Origin: Maritimibacter alkaliphilus HTCC2654
Lineage (GTDB): Bacteria > Pseudomonadota > Alphaproteobacteria > Rhodobacterales > Rhodobacteraceae
Length of the DNA: 64,000 bases
Assembly (NCBI RefSeq): GCF_000152805.1
Contig: NZ_CH902578.1
Span: 1,885,728-1,949,727 of the forward strand
Reading direction: 5' to 3'
A model generated the notes under the pieces. The model worked only from the letters and a program-made list of their open reading frames with translations, was not told the DNA's origin and did not search any database. The position numbers were made by a program, and so were the translations under genes. The first letter of the stretch is position 1. Every line of letters starts with the position of its first letter. Of the stretch, positions 51,335-58,992 are shown one piece after another.

Positions 51335-51533
51335 GTGTCCTTCCTTCGGCTTGGCCCGGCGCGGGCCGGGGGCTTGGTGAAAGGGGCGTGGGTGGCATAG
51401 GGCGGTGGGGTGGGTCAACCGGGGGGGCCAAAGTGCATGATGCTACACATTGCACAAAGGTCAACTTGGAGCCCGGTTTGACCGATGCTGCGAGGCGCAC
51501 GAGTAGCCGCTTTCGCGTGGCGGTTCGTCAAAA

Positions 51534-52592
51534 TCAAGGCTTCTCGCCGACCAGACCTTGAAGACGCGACGAGAGTTGATTTTCCAGAACTCCCAAACCT
51601 TCTGAGTTGTTCAGATAGGTCAGGTATCGATGATGGCGCAGATCAAACGGCACGTCTTCGCTATTCTGAGTTATTGGAATAACAGGTTTTCCCCAGGCGT
51701 GTGCGATCCCAAGTTCGTAGAACACGTTTTCATTGCGACCGGTTAGATCACATATGACCACAGCCGAATGGTTGATAAGCTCAAGTATGTCGTTGATTAG
51801 GACCGAGTTGTTCCAAACCTCATCAGCGCGCTTTGCGGGGAGCGGCGTCGTTTCGCATGATCGTTTGATTGCGTCGTAAACTTGTCCAAACCGGCCTCCA
51901 AAGGGCATCATCACACCGATTACATCGTTTCGCGATCTAACAAAATTGTAACCCAGACTACGTTTTGCGGCGGAGAATGCCACTGCATCGGTCGCGGCTT
52001 GAGCTTCGATCGAAAACTTCTCTTCAATGTAGGTGCGTAATTTCTCGATTGAGCCATCACCTGCATCATCCATCCGAGTAATTAGGTCCAAGACGTTTCC
52101 AGGGTAATCTGGGTCACGCCAACTCAAGCTTCTAAGAAGACGACTGTGATTGCGGATTTGGTTTGTCCAGCCAGACAGCACACCAATTTCGAGAAAGTTT
52201 TCTTGGTCAAAATTCTCAACAATGAGGTCTTTGAGTTGAAGTAGGTTTAGTGGTTCCGCTGAATGGCTCTCGTCATCGTTCGATGCGAGCTCATCGTCCA
52301 TCCCACAAATGAATGCCAGCTGTCTCACAGCTTGCATGAAGCTGATGCCACGTTTTTCTTTGAGAAAAGAAACAACATCGCCCTTTGCATGACATCCAAA
52401 GCAATAATAGAAGCCCTTCCGATCATCAACATGGAAGCTTGCTGTTGTTTCTTCGTGAAATGGGCAAGGTGCCCAATAGTCTCCTTTTTCAGGATTACTT
52501 TTCCGCATATCCCAACGAACCCAACGCGAAGTTACGTCAGTGAGGGAAATGTTATCTCTAAGGCGATCCAAGTAACCGGGCGGAAGTGACAT
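51534..52592 (-). CDS. DnaG-type zinc-domain protein fused to a TIR-like / nucleoside deoxyribosyltransferase-like domain
   Basis: 352 residues, three parts. (1) Residues 1-95 look like the zinc-binding domain of bacterial primase DnaG: CPFH (Cys 43, His 46) and CFGC (Cys 64, Cys 67), then FMQAVRQLA. (2) Residues 113-195 are helical and resemble the effector-associated domains of conflict proteins (LNLLQLKDLIVENFDQENFLE). (3) Residues 216-345 match the pattern of TIR-like/deoxyribosyltransferase-like domains: DVIGVMMPFG, then VVICDLTGRNENVFYELGIAHA with Glu 293 as probable catalytic residue, then KPVIPITQ. No primase core is present. GC is visibly lower than in neighbours. Translation is coupled to a 41-codon ORF just upstream. 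Probably a defence or conflict protein; function is inference. Confidence 0.82.
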   Translation of the reverse strand: MSLPPGYLDRLRDNISLTDVTSRWVRWDMRKSNPEKGDYWAPCPFHEETTASFHVDDRKGFYYCFGCHAKGDVVSFLKEKRGISFMQAVRQLAFICGMDDELASNDDESHSAEPLNLLQLKDLIVENFDQENFLEIGVLSGWTNQIRNHSRLLRSLSWRDPDYPGNVLDLITRMDDAGDGSIEKLRTYIEEKFSIEAQAATDAVAFSAAKRSLGYNFVRSRNDVIGVMMPFGGRFGQVYDAIKRSCETTPLPAKRADEVWNNSVLINDILELINHSAVVICDLTGRNENVFYELGIAHAWGKPVIPITQNSEDVPFDLRHHRYLTYLNNSEGLGVLENQLSSRLQGLVGEKP

Positions 52593-52717
52593 CAGCTTTC
52601 ATAGAGCAAAGAATTAATGACCAATTCGGGATTGAGATCGTTGATTTCTGCGAGATATGCAAGAGCGGACCTTGAACCAGAAAGTTCCAAAGACCGCTCC
52701 GTCCGCTCAGCTGCCAT
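52592..52717 (-). CDS. Small ORF (41 residues) translationally coupled to the zinc-domain effector
   Basis: ATG at 52717 to TGA, whose last base is the first base of the next ATG (TGATG). The peptide starts MAAERTERSLELSGSR and goes on LALAYLAEINDLNPEL-like (alanine, leucine, glutamate rich), predicted mainly helical. An in-frame stop TAG lies 3 bases upstream of the ATG, so it cannot be the end of a longer gene. Its codons are AT-rich like the following gene. Could be a leader, a coupled regulator or an antitoxin-like partner; a chance ORF cannot be excluded. Confidence 0.5.
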   Translation of the reverse strand: MAAERTERSLELSGSRSALAYLAEINDLNPELVINSLLYES

Positions 52718-52768
52718 CCGCTACACACCCCCGCCCCCGCAGTCCCCCGCGAGGGCGCCCGCCACCCC

Positions 52769-54400
52769 TCAGGCCACCTCTGGATGCTTATAATCCGCCA
52801 GCTGCTTGCGCAGATTCAGCTTTGACACCTTGCCGGTCGCGGTGAGCGGGAGGTCTTCGACCCAGATCACGTCGTCGGGGAGTTGCCATTTGGCGAAGTG
52901 CGGCTCCATCGTATTCCGGATTTCGTCCAGCGACGGGCGCTCGTCCCCTGCCGCCACGGCGACCAGCACGGGGCGTTCGTCCCATTTCGGGTGGGCCACG
53001 CCGATGGCCGCGCAGTTGGCGATACCCGGGTGGGAAAGCGCGGCGCTTTCGAGGTCGATGGAGGAAATCCACTCGCCGCCCGATTTGATGAGGTCCTTGG
53101 CGCGGTCCTGAATGGTCAGGTAGCCGTTGTCGTCGATGCTGGCCACGTCGCCGGTGCCGAACCAACCCTCGGCGTCGATCGCCTTGGCGCTGGCTTCCTC
53201 GTTCTTGAAGTAGCCCGCGACGATGGCATTGCCGCGCACGTAAAGCTCGCCGATGGCCTTGCCGTCGTGGGGCTGGCGGTTGCCGTCCTCGTCCACGATC
53301 TTGAGTTCCACGCCATAGACCCGGCGGCCCTGCCGGGATTTCACGTCGATCATCTCGTCGAACGGCAGGTCGCGGACCTTGGGCGGCTGGACCCCATGCG
53401 TGCCGATGGGCGACATTTCGGTCATGCCCCAAGCGTGGTTGACGTTGATCCCCAGCTTTTCGAATTTCTCGATCATCGGGCGCGGGGCGGCGGACCCGCC
53501 GATCACCACGTCGCCGAACCCTTCGGGCGCACGGCCTTGCTTCTCGATCTCGCCCAGCAGGCCCATCCAGACCGTCGGCACACCCCAAGCGGAGTAGACC
53601 TTTTCCTGATCCATCAGCTTGAACACGCTCGGACCGTCCAGACCGGGACCGGGCATGATAAGGTTGATACCGAGGATCGGCCCTGCATAGGGCAGACCCC
53701 AAGCGTTGACGTGGAAGAGCGGCACGACAGGCAGGACATTCGTCCCCTGCCCCAGCGCACCGCCCATGACGGCGGCGACCATAAGCGCGTGCAGCACGGT
53801 CGAGCGGTGCGAATAGAGCGCGCCCTTGGGGTTGCCGGTCGTCCCGGAGGTATAGCACAGCGCGGCGGCTGTGTTTTCGTCCAACTCCGGCCAGTCGTAG
53901 GTGGTCTTTTGCCCGTCAAGGAGGTTCTCGTAGATCAGAACGTCGAGCGGCGTGTCGGGCATGTGATCGTGGTCGGTCATCACCACGACGCGCAGATCCT
54001 TCGGAAGCTGGTCGCGCAACGCCGCGATGATCGGGAGGAAGGTGGTATCGACGAAGATCACCTTATCCTCGGCATGATTCACGATATAGATCATCTGCTC
54101 GGCCGAGAGGCGCGGGTTGATCGTGTGGCACACCGCCCCCATGCCCGAGATCGCATAGTAAAGTTCGAAATGACGGTGGCCGTTCCACGCGAGCGTCGCG
54201 ACGCGGTCGCCCTGCTCGATTCCCAGCGCATGAAGGGCGTGGGCAAGCTGGCCGACCCTTTTGTAGGTTTCGCGATACGTGGCGCGGTGCGTGTCGCCTT
54301 CGGTCCGCACCGACACCATTCCGGCGTCGGGATGCGCTTCGGCGGCGTAATCCAGAATAGAAATGATCGACAACGGCCGATTCATCATCATGCCTTGCAT
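52769..54400 (-). CDS. Medium/long-chain acyl-CoA ligase (AMP-forming)
   Basis: 543 residues. AMP-binding motif [19 protein letters not shown]5 motif [11 protein letters not shown]7/A8 region [17 protein letters not shown]...GWFGTGD and A10 lysine [18 protein letters not shown]. Activates fatty (or aromatic) acids to CoA thioesters. ATG at 54400 is chosen because GGGAGGAG lies 5 bases upstream. Divergent from an NADP oxidoreductase-SDR pair, with a palindrome between. Confidence 0.93.
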   Translation of the reverse strand: MQGMMMNRPLSIISILDYAAEAHPDAGMVSVRTEGDTHRATYRETYKRVGQLAHALHALGIEQGDRVATLAWNGHRHFELYYAISGMGAVCHTINPRLSAEQMIYIVNHAEDKVIFVDTTFLPIIAALRDQLPKDLRVVVMTDHDHMPDTPLDVLIYENLLDGQKTTYDWPELDENTAAALCYTSGTTGNPKGALYSHRSTVLHALMVAAVMGGALGQGTNVLPVVPLFHVNAWGLPYAGPILGINLIMPGPGLDGPSVFKLMDQEKVYSAWGVPTVWMGLLGEIEKQGRAPEGFGDVVIGGSAAPRPMIEKFEKLGINVNHAWGMTEMSPIGTHGVQPPKVRDLPFDEMIDVKSRQGRRVYGVELKIVDEDGNRQPHDGKAIGELYVRGNAIVAGYFKNEEASAKAIDAEGWFGTGDVASIDDNGYLTIQDRAKDLIKSGGEWISSIDLESAALSHPGIANCAAIGVAHPKWDERPVLVAVAAGDERPSLDEIRNTMEPHFAKWQLPDDVIWVEDLPLTATGKVSKLNLRKQLADYKHPEVA

Positions 54401-54472
54401 GAGGCTCCTCCCTTTCGGTTGCCACGCCCGGCGCTCGTGCGGCACCTTGGTTTACGTGGCGTTTTACCTTGC

Positions 54473-54485
54473 GAAACTCAGTTTC
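54473..54485. promoter_or_regulatory. Possible operator between the acyl-CoA ligase and oxidoreductase genes
   Basis: GAAACTCAGTTTC, a perfect dyad around one base, in the 127-base divergent gap; 43 bp before the oxidoreductase start. No adjacent regulator gene, so the binder is unknown. Confidence 0.4.
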
Positions 54486-54527
54486 AAAGCCAAGTATCCG
54501 CAAGACTCGGGAGGAAGGAAAGCACAA

Positions 54528-55565
54528 ATGTCTGTCACCGCAAAACGGATCGTTCTGGCCAAAAGGCCGAAGGGCGAAGTCACGCCGGAGAACTTCCGGC
54601 TCGAAGATTACGAAGTCCCCGACCCCAAGGCGGGCGAGGTGGTGGTGCGGGTCACCGCCCTGTCGCTCGACCCCTACATGCGCGGACGGATGGACGACGC
54701 GAAAAGCTATGCCGCCCCGGTCGAGGTCGACGCGGTCATGGAGGGCGGCACGGTGGGCGAGGTCATCGCCTCGAACGCCGACGGGTTCGCCGAGGGCGAC
54801 GTGGTCTTCGGCATGACCGGGTGGTGCGACCACGCGGTGATGAGCGCCAAGGCGCTGACCAAGGTGCCAGCGGGGGTGCCGCCGACCGCCGCGCTGGGCG
54901 TTCTGGGGATGCCGGGGTTCACCGGCTGGCACGGGCTGACCGATATCGGCAAACCCAAGGCGGGTGAAACGGTTGTGGTCGCTGCCGCCACCGGCCCCGT
55001 GGGGTCGATGGTCGGACAATACGCCAAGCACTTGGGTCTGCGGGCCGTGGGCGTCGCGGGCGGCCCGGACAAATGCCGCCATGCGGTCGAGCATTTCGGG
55101 TTCGACGAATGTCTGGATCACCGCGCCTATGCCGACGGGAAAGAGATGCGCAAAGCCATCGCCGAGGCCTGCCCGGACGGGGTCGACATCTATTTCGAGA
55201 ACGTAGGCGGCAAGGTGCTGGAAGGCGTGCTGCCCAACATGAACACCTTCGGGCGCATCCCCGTCTGCGGCATGATCGCGTGGTACGATCTGGGCGGTCT
55301 GGGGATGGGCGACGGCCCCGGCAAGGACCAGTTGCCGCGTGCTTGGCGCACCATTCTGGTGAACCGGCTGAAGGTCGAGGGCTTCATCATCACCGACGGC
55401 TGGCACCGGCTGAACGAGTTTCTGGGCGAGGTCGCGCCGCTTGTCGCGAACGGCACCATCAAGTTCACCGAGGACGTGGCCGAGGGGCTGGAAAACGCGC
55501 CCGAGGCCTTCATGTCGATGCTGAAGGGTGGCAATTTCGGCAAGCAGATCGTGAAGATCGCGTGA
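54528..55565 (+). CDS. NADP-dependent oxidoreductase of the MDR superfamily (alkenal/curcumin reductase-like)
   Basis: 345 residues. N-terminal GroES-like part with LSLDPYMRGRM, a motif of the leukotriene B4 dehydrogenase/NADP-dependent alkenal reductase branch; nucleotide site AAATGPVGSMVGQYAKHLG (AxxGxxG); YFENVGGKVL. No zinc ligands, as expected for this branch. ATG at 54528 has GGGAGGAAGGA upstream. Its stop shares one base with the next start. Confidence 0.9.
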   Translation: MSVTAKRIVLAKRPKGEVTPENFRLEDYEVPDPKAGEVVVRVTALSLDPYMRGRMDDAKSYAAPVEVDAVMEGGTVGEVIASNADGFAEGDVVFGMTGWCDHAVMSAKALTKVPAGVPPTAALGVLGMPGFTGWHGLTDIGKPKAGETVVVAAATGPVGSMVGQYAKHLGLRAVGVAGGPDKCRHAVEHFGFDECLDHRAYADGKEMRKAIAEACPDGVDIYFENVGGKVLEGVLPNMNTFGRIPVCGMIAWYDLGGLGMGDGPGKDQLPRAWRTILVNRLKVEGFIITDGWHRLNEFLGEVAPLVANGTIKFTEDVAEGLENAPEAFMSMLKGGNFGKQIVKIA

Positions 55566-56338
55566 TGCATTCGCTGTTCGATCTGACGGGCCAGACCGCG
55601 ATCGTCACGGGGTCGACCAAGGGGATCGGCAAGGCCATCGCCTTCGCCCTGGCCGAGGCCGGGGCGAACGTGGTGATCTCGTCCCGCAAGGCCGACGTTT
55701 GCGACGCGGTCGCGGCCGAGGTGAACGCGCGGGGCGGCGGCCGGGCGGTCGCGATCCCGGCCAACGTGTCGAAGGACGAAGACCTCGACCGATTGGTGGC
55801 CGAGACCGAAGCGCAGTTGGGACCGGCGGATATTCTGGTTCTGAACGCGGCGGTGAACCCCTATATGGGCCCGTTCCTCGACACGCCCGACGATGCGTTC
55901 GACAAGACCATCGCGGTGAACATCCGGGCGAACATGCAGCTTGCCAAGCGGGTGGTGCCGGGGATGCAGGCGAAGGGCGGCGGCGCGATCGTGATCGTGT
56001 CGTCCATCGCGGCCTTCAAGGGGTCGAAGATGCTGGGTATCTACGCGGTGACCAAGGCCGCCGACACACAGATCGTACGCAATCTGGCGAGCGCCTATGG
56101 CCCCGACAACATCCGGGTGAACGGAATCGCGCCTGCGGTGGTGAAGACCGACTTCGCCCGCGCGCTTTACGAGGACCCGGAGCGCGAGAAACAGGTGTCG
56201 GCGTCCTATGCTCTGAAACGGCTGGGTGAGCCGGACGACATCGCGGGGGCGGCGCTGTTCTTTTCCTCCCGCGCCGGGGCCTGGACGACGGGGCAGACGC
56301 TTATCATCGACGGGGGCTGGTCGATCGAAGAAAGCTGA
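55565..56338 (+). CDS. SDR family oxidoreductase
   Basis: 257 residues. TGSTKGIG cofactor motif, NAA in VLNAAVNPYMG, catalytic Ser (VSSIAAF) and Tyr-x3-Lys (YAVTK), all intact. Similar to 3-oxoacyl-ACP/3-hydroxyacyl reductases. Coupled to the preceding reductase; with the acyl-CoA ligase opposite, the group suggests processing of an acyl or small aldehyde substrate. Confidence 0.9.
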   Translation: MHSLFDLTGQTAIVTGSTKGIGKAIAFALAEAGANVVISSRKADVCDAVAAEVNARGGGRAVAIPANVSKDEDLDRLVAETEAQLGPADILVLNAAVNPYMGPFLDTPDDAFDKTIAVNIRANMQLAKRVVPGMQAKGGGAIVIVSSIAAFKGSKMLGIYAVTKAADTQIVRNLASAYGPDNIRVNGIAPAVVKTDFARALYEDPEREKQVSASYALKRLGEPDDIAGAALFFSSRAGAWTTGQTLIIDGGWSIEES

Positions 56339-56383
56339 GAGGGCGCGGGTGGCGTTGTGGTCGCCCGGGTTTCGCGTGGCGTC

Positions 56384-56415
56384 AGGATACTAGAATACTA
56401 GGATTCTAGTATCCT
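56384..56415. repeat. AT-rich perfect hairpin between convergent genes
   Basis: Arms AGGATACTAGAAT (56384-56396) and ATTCTAGTATCCT (56403-56415), 13 bp perfect, loop ACTAGG. Lies between the SDR gene and the MerR gene. No T run on either strand. Confidence 0.7.
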
Positions 56416-56491
56416 TAGCGCGTCGATTTTCGCTTCGTTTTCAGCACCTTAACCCGGCACCAATCCGCCGGCCCACCCCGCCGTTAACCTT

Positions 56492-56896
56492 TCAATGCTC
56501 GTGATCGCACTGCCGATGATCCCCGAACGCTTCGAGGATATTGCAGTCGTGCCCCGGCCCTCCGTCGCAGGCTTCGACGATCCGCAGAAGTTCCGCCTCC
56601 AGCCGCCTGAGCCGCGCGATCCGGGCGCGGATGTCCGACAGGTGGGTCTCGGCGATATCGTGAGTCTCAGCATGATTGGCAGGGTCCAGCGCGACCAAGG
56701 CCCTGATCGCGTCGAGCGACAGCCCCAGATCGCGCGCGTGGCGGATGAACCCCAGACGCTCCAGCCCGGCGCGGGAATACCTGCGCTGGTTCCCCTCGGT
56801 CCGCTCGTCGGCCTCGATCAGCCCGACGCCCTCGTAATACCGGATCGTCGGCACCTTGACCCCGGTGGCATGGCTGAGTTCACCAATCGAATACAT
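56492..56896 (-). CDS. MerR family metal-sensing regulator (ZntR/CadR-like)
   Basis: 134 residues. N-terminal winged HTH YSIGELSHATGVKVPTIRYYEGVGL, dimerisation helix, and a metal loop CDGGPGHDCNILEAF (Cys 110, Cys 118) followed by a His/Cys-rich tail HRQCDHEH. The Cys found near position 79 in ZntR is not seen; that region is ANHAETHDIAETH. Divergent from a CDF metal exporter with a textbook MerR operator between, so it should activate the exporter with zinc (or cadmium/cobalt). Confidence 0.92.
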   Translation of the reverse strand: MYSIGELSHATGVKVPTIRYYEGVGLIEADERTEGNQRRYSRAGLERLGFIRHARDLGLSLDAIRALVALDPANHAETHDIAETHLSDIRARIARLRRLEAELLRIVEACDGGPGHDCNILEAFGDHRQCDHEH

Positions 56897-56908
56897 GAAA
56901 ATTACCTC

Positions 56909-56939
56909 TTGAACCTCTAGTCGCTAGAGGAATTATTTA
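56909..56939 (+). promoter_or_regulatory. MerR-type promoter and operator for the CDF exporter gene
   Basis: -35 TTGAAC (56909-56914) and -10 TATTTA (56934-56939) with a 19-bp spacer, the long spacing that MerR activators correct. The perfect dyad CCTCTAGTCGCTAGAGG (56914-56930) fills the spacer. Confidence 0.9.
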
Positions 56940-56961
56940 GGGTGGGCAGACGGAGAATGCC

Positions 56962-57879
56962 ATGCCCCACGATCACGCCCACGGCCACCATCACGTAGAC
57001 CCCGACGCGGGCGACCGCGCCGTCGCGGCGGCGGTCGGAGTCAACGTCGCGCTGACCGTGGCCGAGATCGTCGGGGGGCTCCTGTCCGGTTCGGTCGCAC
57101 TGATCGCGGATGCGGTGCACAACCTGTCCGATGCGGCGAGCCTTGGCATCGCGTGGTTCGCACGGCGGATCGGGCGGCGACCGACCGACGCGACCATGAC
57201 CTTCGGCTACAAACGGGCGGAACTTGTCGCCGCGCTCATCAACCTGACGACCCTGATCGTGATCGGCCTTTACCTGATCTACGAAGCGGTGCAGCGGTTC
57301 TTCGCCCCCGTGGAGGTGATCGGCTGGCTGATGATCTGGGTGTCGGTCTTCGCGCTGATCGTCGATGCGGTGACAGCCTGGCTGACCTATCGGCTGTCCA
57401 AGGAAAGCGTGAACATCCGCGCGGCGTTCATGCACAACGTGGCGGACGCGTTGGGTTCGGTCGGGGTCATCGTCACGGGGCTGCTCATCGTGTCGTTCGG
57501 GTGGAGCTGGGCAGACCCGCTCGCCACGCTTCTGATCGCGGGCTACATCCTGTGGATGGCGGTCGGCGAAATCCGGGGCGTGATCCGCACCCTCATGCTG
57601 GGCACCCCGCCGGGCATCGAACCGGATGAGGTCTTGGCAGCAATGGAAACCGTCGAAGGTGTCGCAAGTGTTCATCACCTGCACATCTGGCAGATCAGCG
57701 AACGGGTCGTGTCGCTGGAGGCGCATCTGGTGACCGACGCCGAGACGTTGCCGCAGATCGCGCGTGTGAAGGGCCGCCTTCGTGATATGCTCCACACCCG
57801 GTTCGAGATAACCCATGTGACGCTGGACGCCGAAACGCCGGAACTGGCCTGTGCGCATCCGGCGCGGATCGGGAGTTAG
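56962..57879 (+). CDS. Cation diffusion facilitator, zinc exporter type
   Basis: 305 residues, six membrane helices. His-rich N-terminus (MPHDHAHGHHHVD) and the transport-site pairs in DAVHNLSDA and HNVADALGS. C-terminal cytoplasmic domain ends at about residue 295. Exports Zn2+ (perhaps Co2+/Cd2+) by proton exchange. Regulated by the MerR gene opposite. Its TAG overlaps the stop of the convergent WYL gene (57876-57879). Confidence 0.93.
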   Translation: MPHDHAHGHHHVDPDAGDRAVAAAVGVNVALTVAEIVGGLLSGSVALIADAVHNLSDAASLGIAWFARRIGRRPTDATMTFGYKRAELVAALINLTTLIVIGLYLIYEAVQRFFAPVEVIGWLMIWVSVFALIVDAVTAWLTYRLSKESVNIRAAFMHNVADALGSVGVIVTGLLIVSFGWSWADPLATLLIAGYILWMAVGEIRGVIRTLMLGTPPGIEPDEVLAAMETVEGVASVHHLHIWQISERVVSLEAHLVTDAETLPQIARVKGRLRDMLHTRFEITHVTLDAETPELACAHPARIGS

Positions 57880-58565
57880 GCGAGTGGTCGGCCCCGGTGG
57901 CAGTCGTAGAATGTCTTGAGGTTCTTGTCGGCCTCCAGCGGAAACACATCGCCCTCGCTCACCTCGCCCATGCGGTCGACGCGGAACATGCGAAAATCCT
58001 GACGAAGCTCGCACCAGCTCGCCAGCGTCCAGACCTTGCCCCAATAGAGCAGCGCAAGCGGGCGCACCGTGCGGGTCGTCGCCCGCCCGCCCTCGTCCTC
58101 ATAGGGAAAACGCACGCGCAGGCGGGCATGAGCGGCATGTTCCAACTGGTCGAGCCGGGCGCGGTCGACCGGGTCGGCGGAGAGAAAGTCCATCGCTTCG
58201 ATCGGCACCCGCGCGGCGCGATCCTTAAGGCTTTGCGGCAGCACCGCTTCGATCTTGACCAGCGCCTCTTCGGCGGCGCGGGCCATTTCCAGCCCGCCCC
58301 AGGCACGGGCCATGCGCGCGCCTGCGACAAGCGCCGTCACCTCCGCCTGCGTGAACATAAGCGGCGGAACGTCGTAGCCTGCGCGCATGATGTAGCCGAC
58401 CCCGGCCTCGCCTTCGATGGGAACGCCGGAGCCGATGAGATCGGCGATGTCGCGGTAGATGGTCCGCTCGCTCACCTCCAACCGTTGGGCGAGGCTTCGG
58501 GCCGTGGTCAGCCGACCGCCGCGCAGATACTGAACGATCTGGAACAGGCGGTCGGCCCGTCGCAT
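57876..58565 (-). CDS. YafY-type HTH regulator with WYL domain
   Basis: 229 residues. N-terminal HTH_11 (MRRADRLFQIVQYLRGGRLTTARSLAQRLEVSERTIYRDI) and a C-terminal WYL domain (about 130-210: VRFPYEDEGGRATTRTVRPLALLYWGKVWTLASWC). Translation is coupled to the VOC gene (TGATG at 58563-58567), so it is co-expressed with its probable partner. Ligand unknown. Confidence 0.92.
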   Translation of the reverse strand: MRRADRLFQIVQYLRGGRLTTARSLAQRLEVSERTIYRDIADLIGSGVPIEGEAGVGYIMRAGYDVPPLMFTQAEVTALVAGARMARAWGGLEMARAAEEALVKIEAVLPQSLKDRAARVPIEAMDFLSADPVDRARLDQLEHAAHARLRVRFPYEDEGGRATTRTVRPLALLYWGKVWTLASWCELRQDFRMFRVDRMGEVSEGDVFPLEADKNLKTFYDCHRGRPLA

Positions 58566-58927
58566 CAGGCGGCGTGCGGCTGGAACAGGCCGATCTGGTT
58601 GCCGTCGAGGTCGAGCGCCATGATGAAGCGGCCCGCCGGAATCTCGACAGCCTCGCCCAGCACCTGCCCCCCGGCAGAGCGCACGCGGTCGGCAGCCGCC
58701 TCGCAGGTGCCGTCGACGGCGAAGTGGATGACGTTGCCGCGGGTGCCGGTGTCGTCGGACTGAAACAGGTTCGCGCCGACGCCGGCGGTCGAGCCGTTGA
58801 GCACCGCGAAGGGGGCGCTGCTGTCAATTTCCGTCCGATAGCCGAAGACGGAATCGTAGAACGAGATCGAGGTCTTCAGGTCTTTCACTGGAATTTCCGC
58901 CCAGACGACAATGGGTTGCGTGGTCAT
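58565..58927 (-). CDS. VOC family (glyoxalase/bleomycin resistance-like) protein
   Basis: 120 residues, two beta-alpha-beta-beta-beta modules: WAEIPVKDLKTSISFYDSVFGY at the start, HFAVDGTCEAAADRVRSAGGQVL in the middle, MALDLDGNQIGLFQPH at the end. First gene of the transcript with the WYL regulator; a CTGACAG dyad lies ~50 bp upstream. Function not determined. Confidence 0.88.
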   Translation of the reverse strand: MTTQPIVVWAEIPVKDLKTSISFYDSVFGYRTEIDSSAPFAVLNGSTAGVGANLFQSDDTGTRGNVIHFAVDGTCEAAADRVRSAGGQVLGEAVEIPAGRFIMALDLDGNQIGLFQPHAA

Positions 58928-58974
58928 ATCAGGTCTCCTTCATGTTCTGACGAACCCTGATTAACACCCCCCAA

Positions 58975-58992
58975 CTGACAGCATCCTGTCAG
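58975..58992. promoter_or_regulatory. Inverted repeat CTGACAG-N4-CTGTCAG upstream of the VOC-WYL genes
   Basis: Perfect 7-bp dyad (58975-58981, 58986-58992) lying 48-65 bp before the VOC start and over the stop codon of the hydroxypyruvate isomerase gene. Its place before the VOC-WYL operon suggests the WYL operator. Confidence 0.6.

Noticed and set aside
52883..54967. A 694-codon plus-strand open frame opposite the acyl-CoA ligase
   Set aside because: Shadow frame; the ligase has all AMP-binding motifs and a strong ribosome site.
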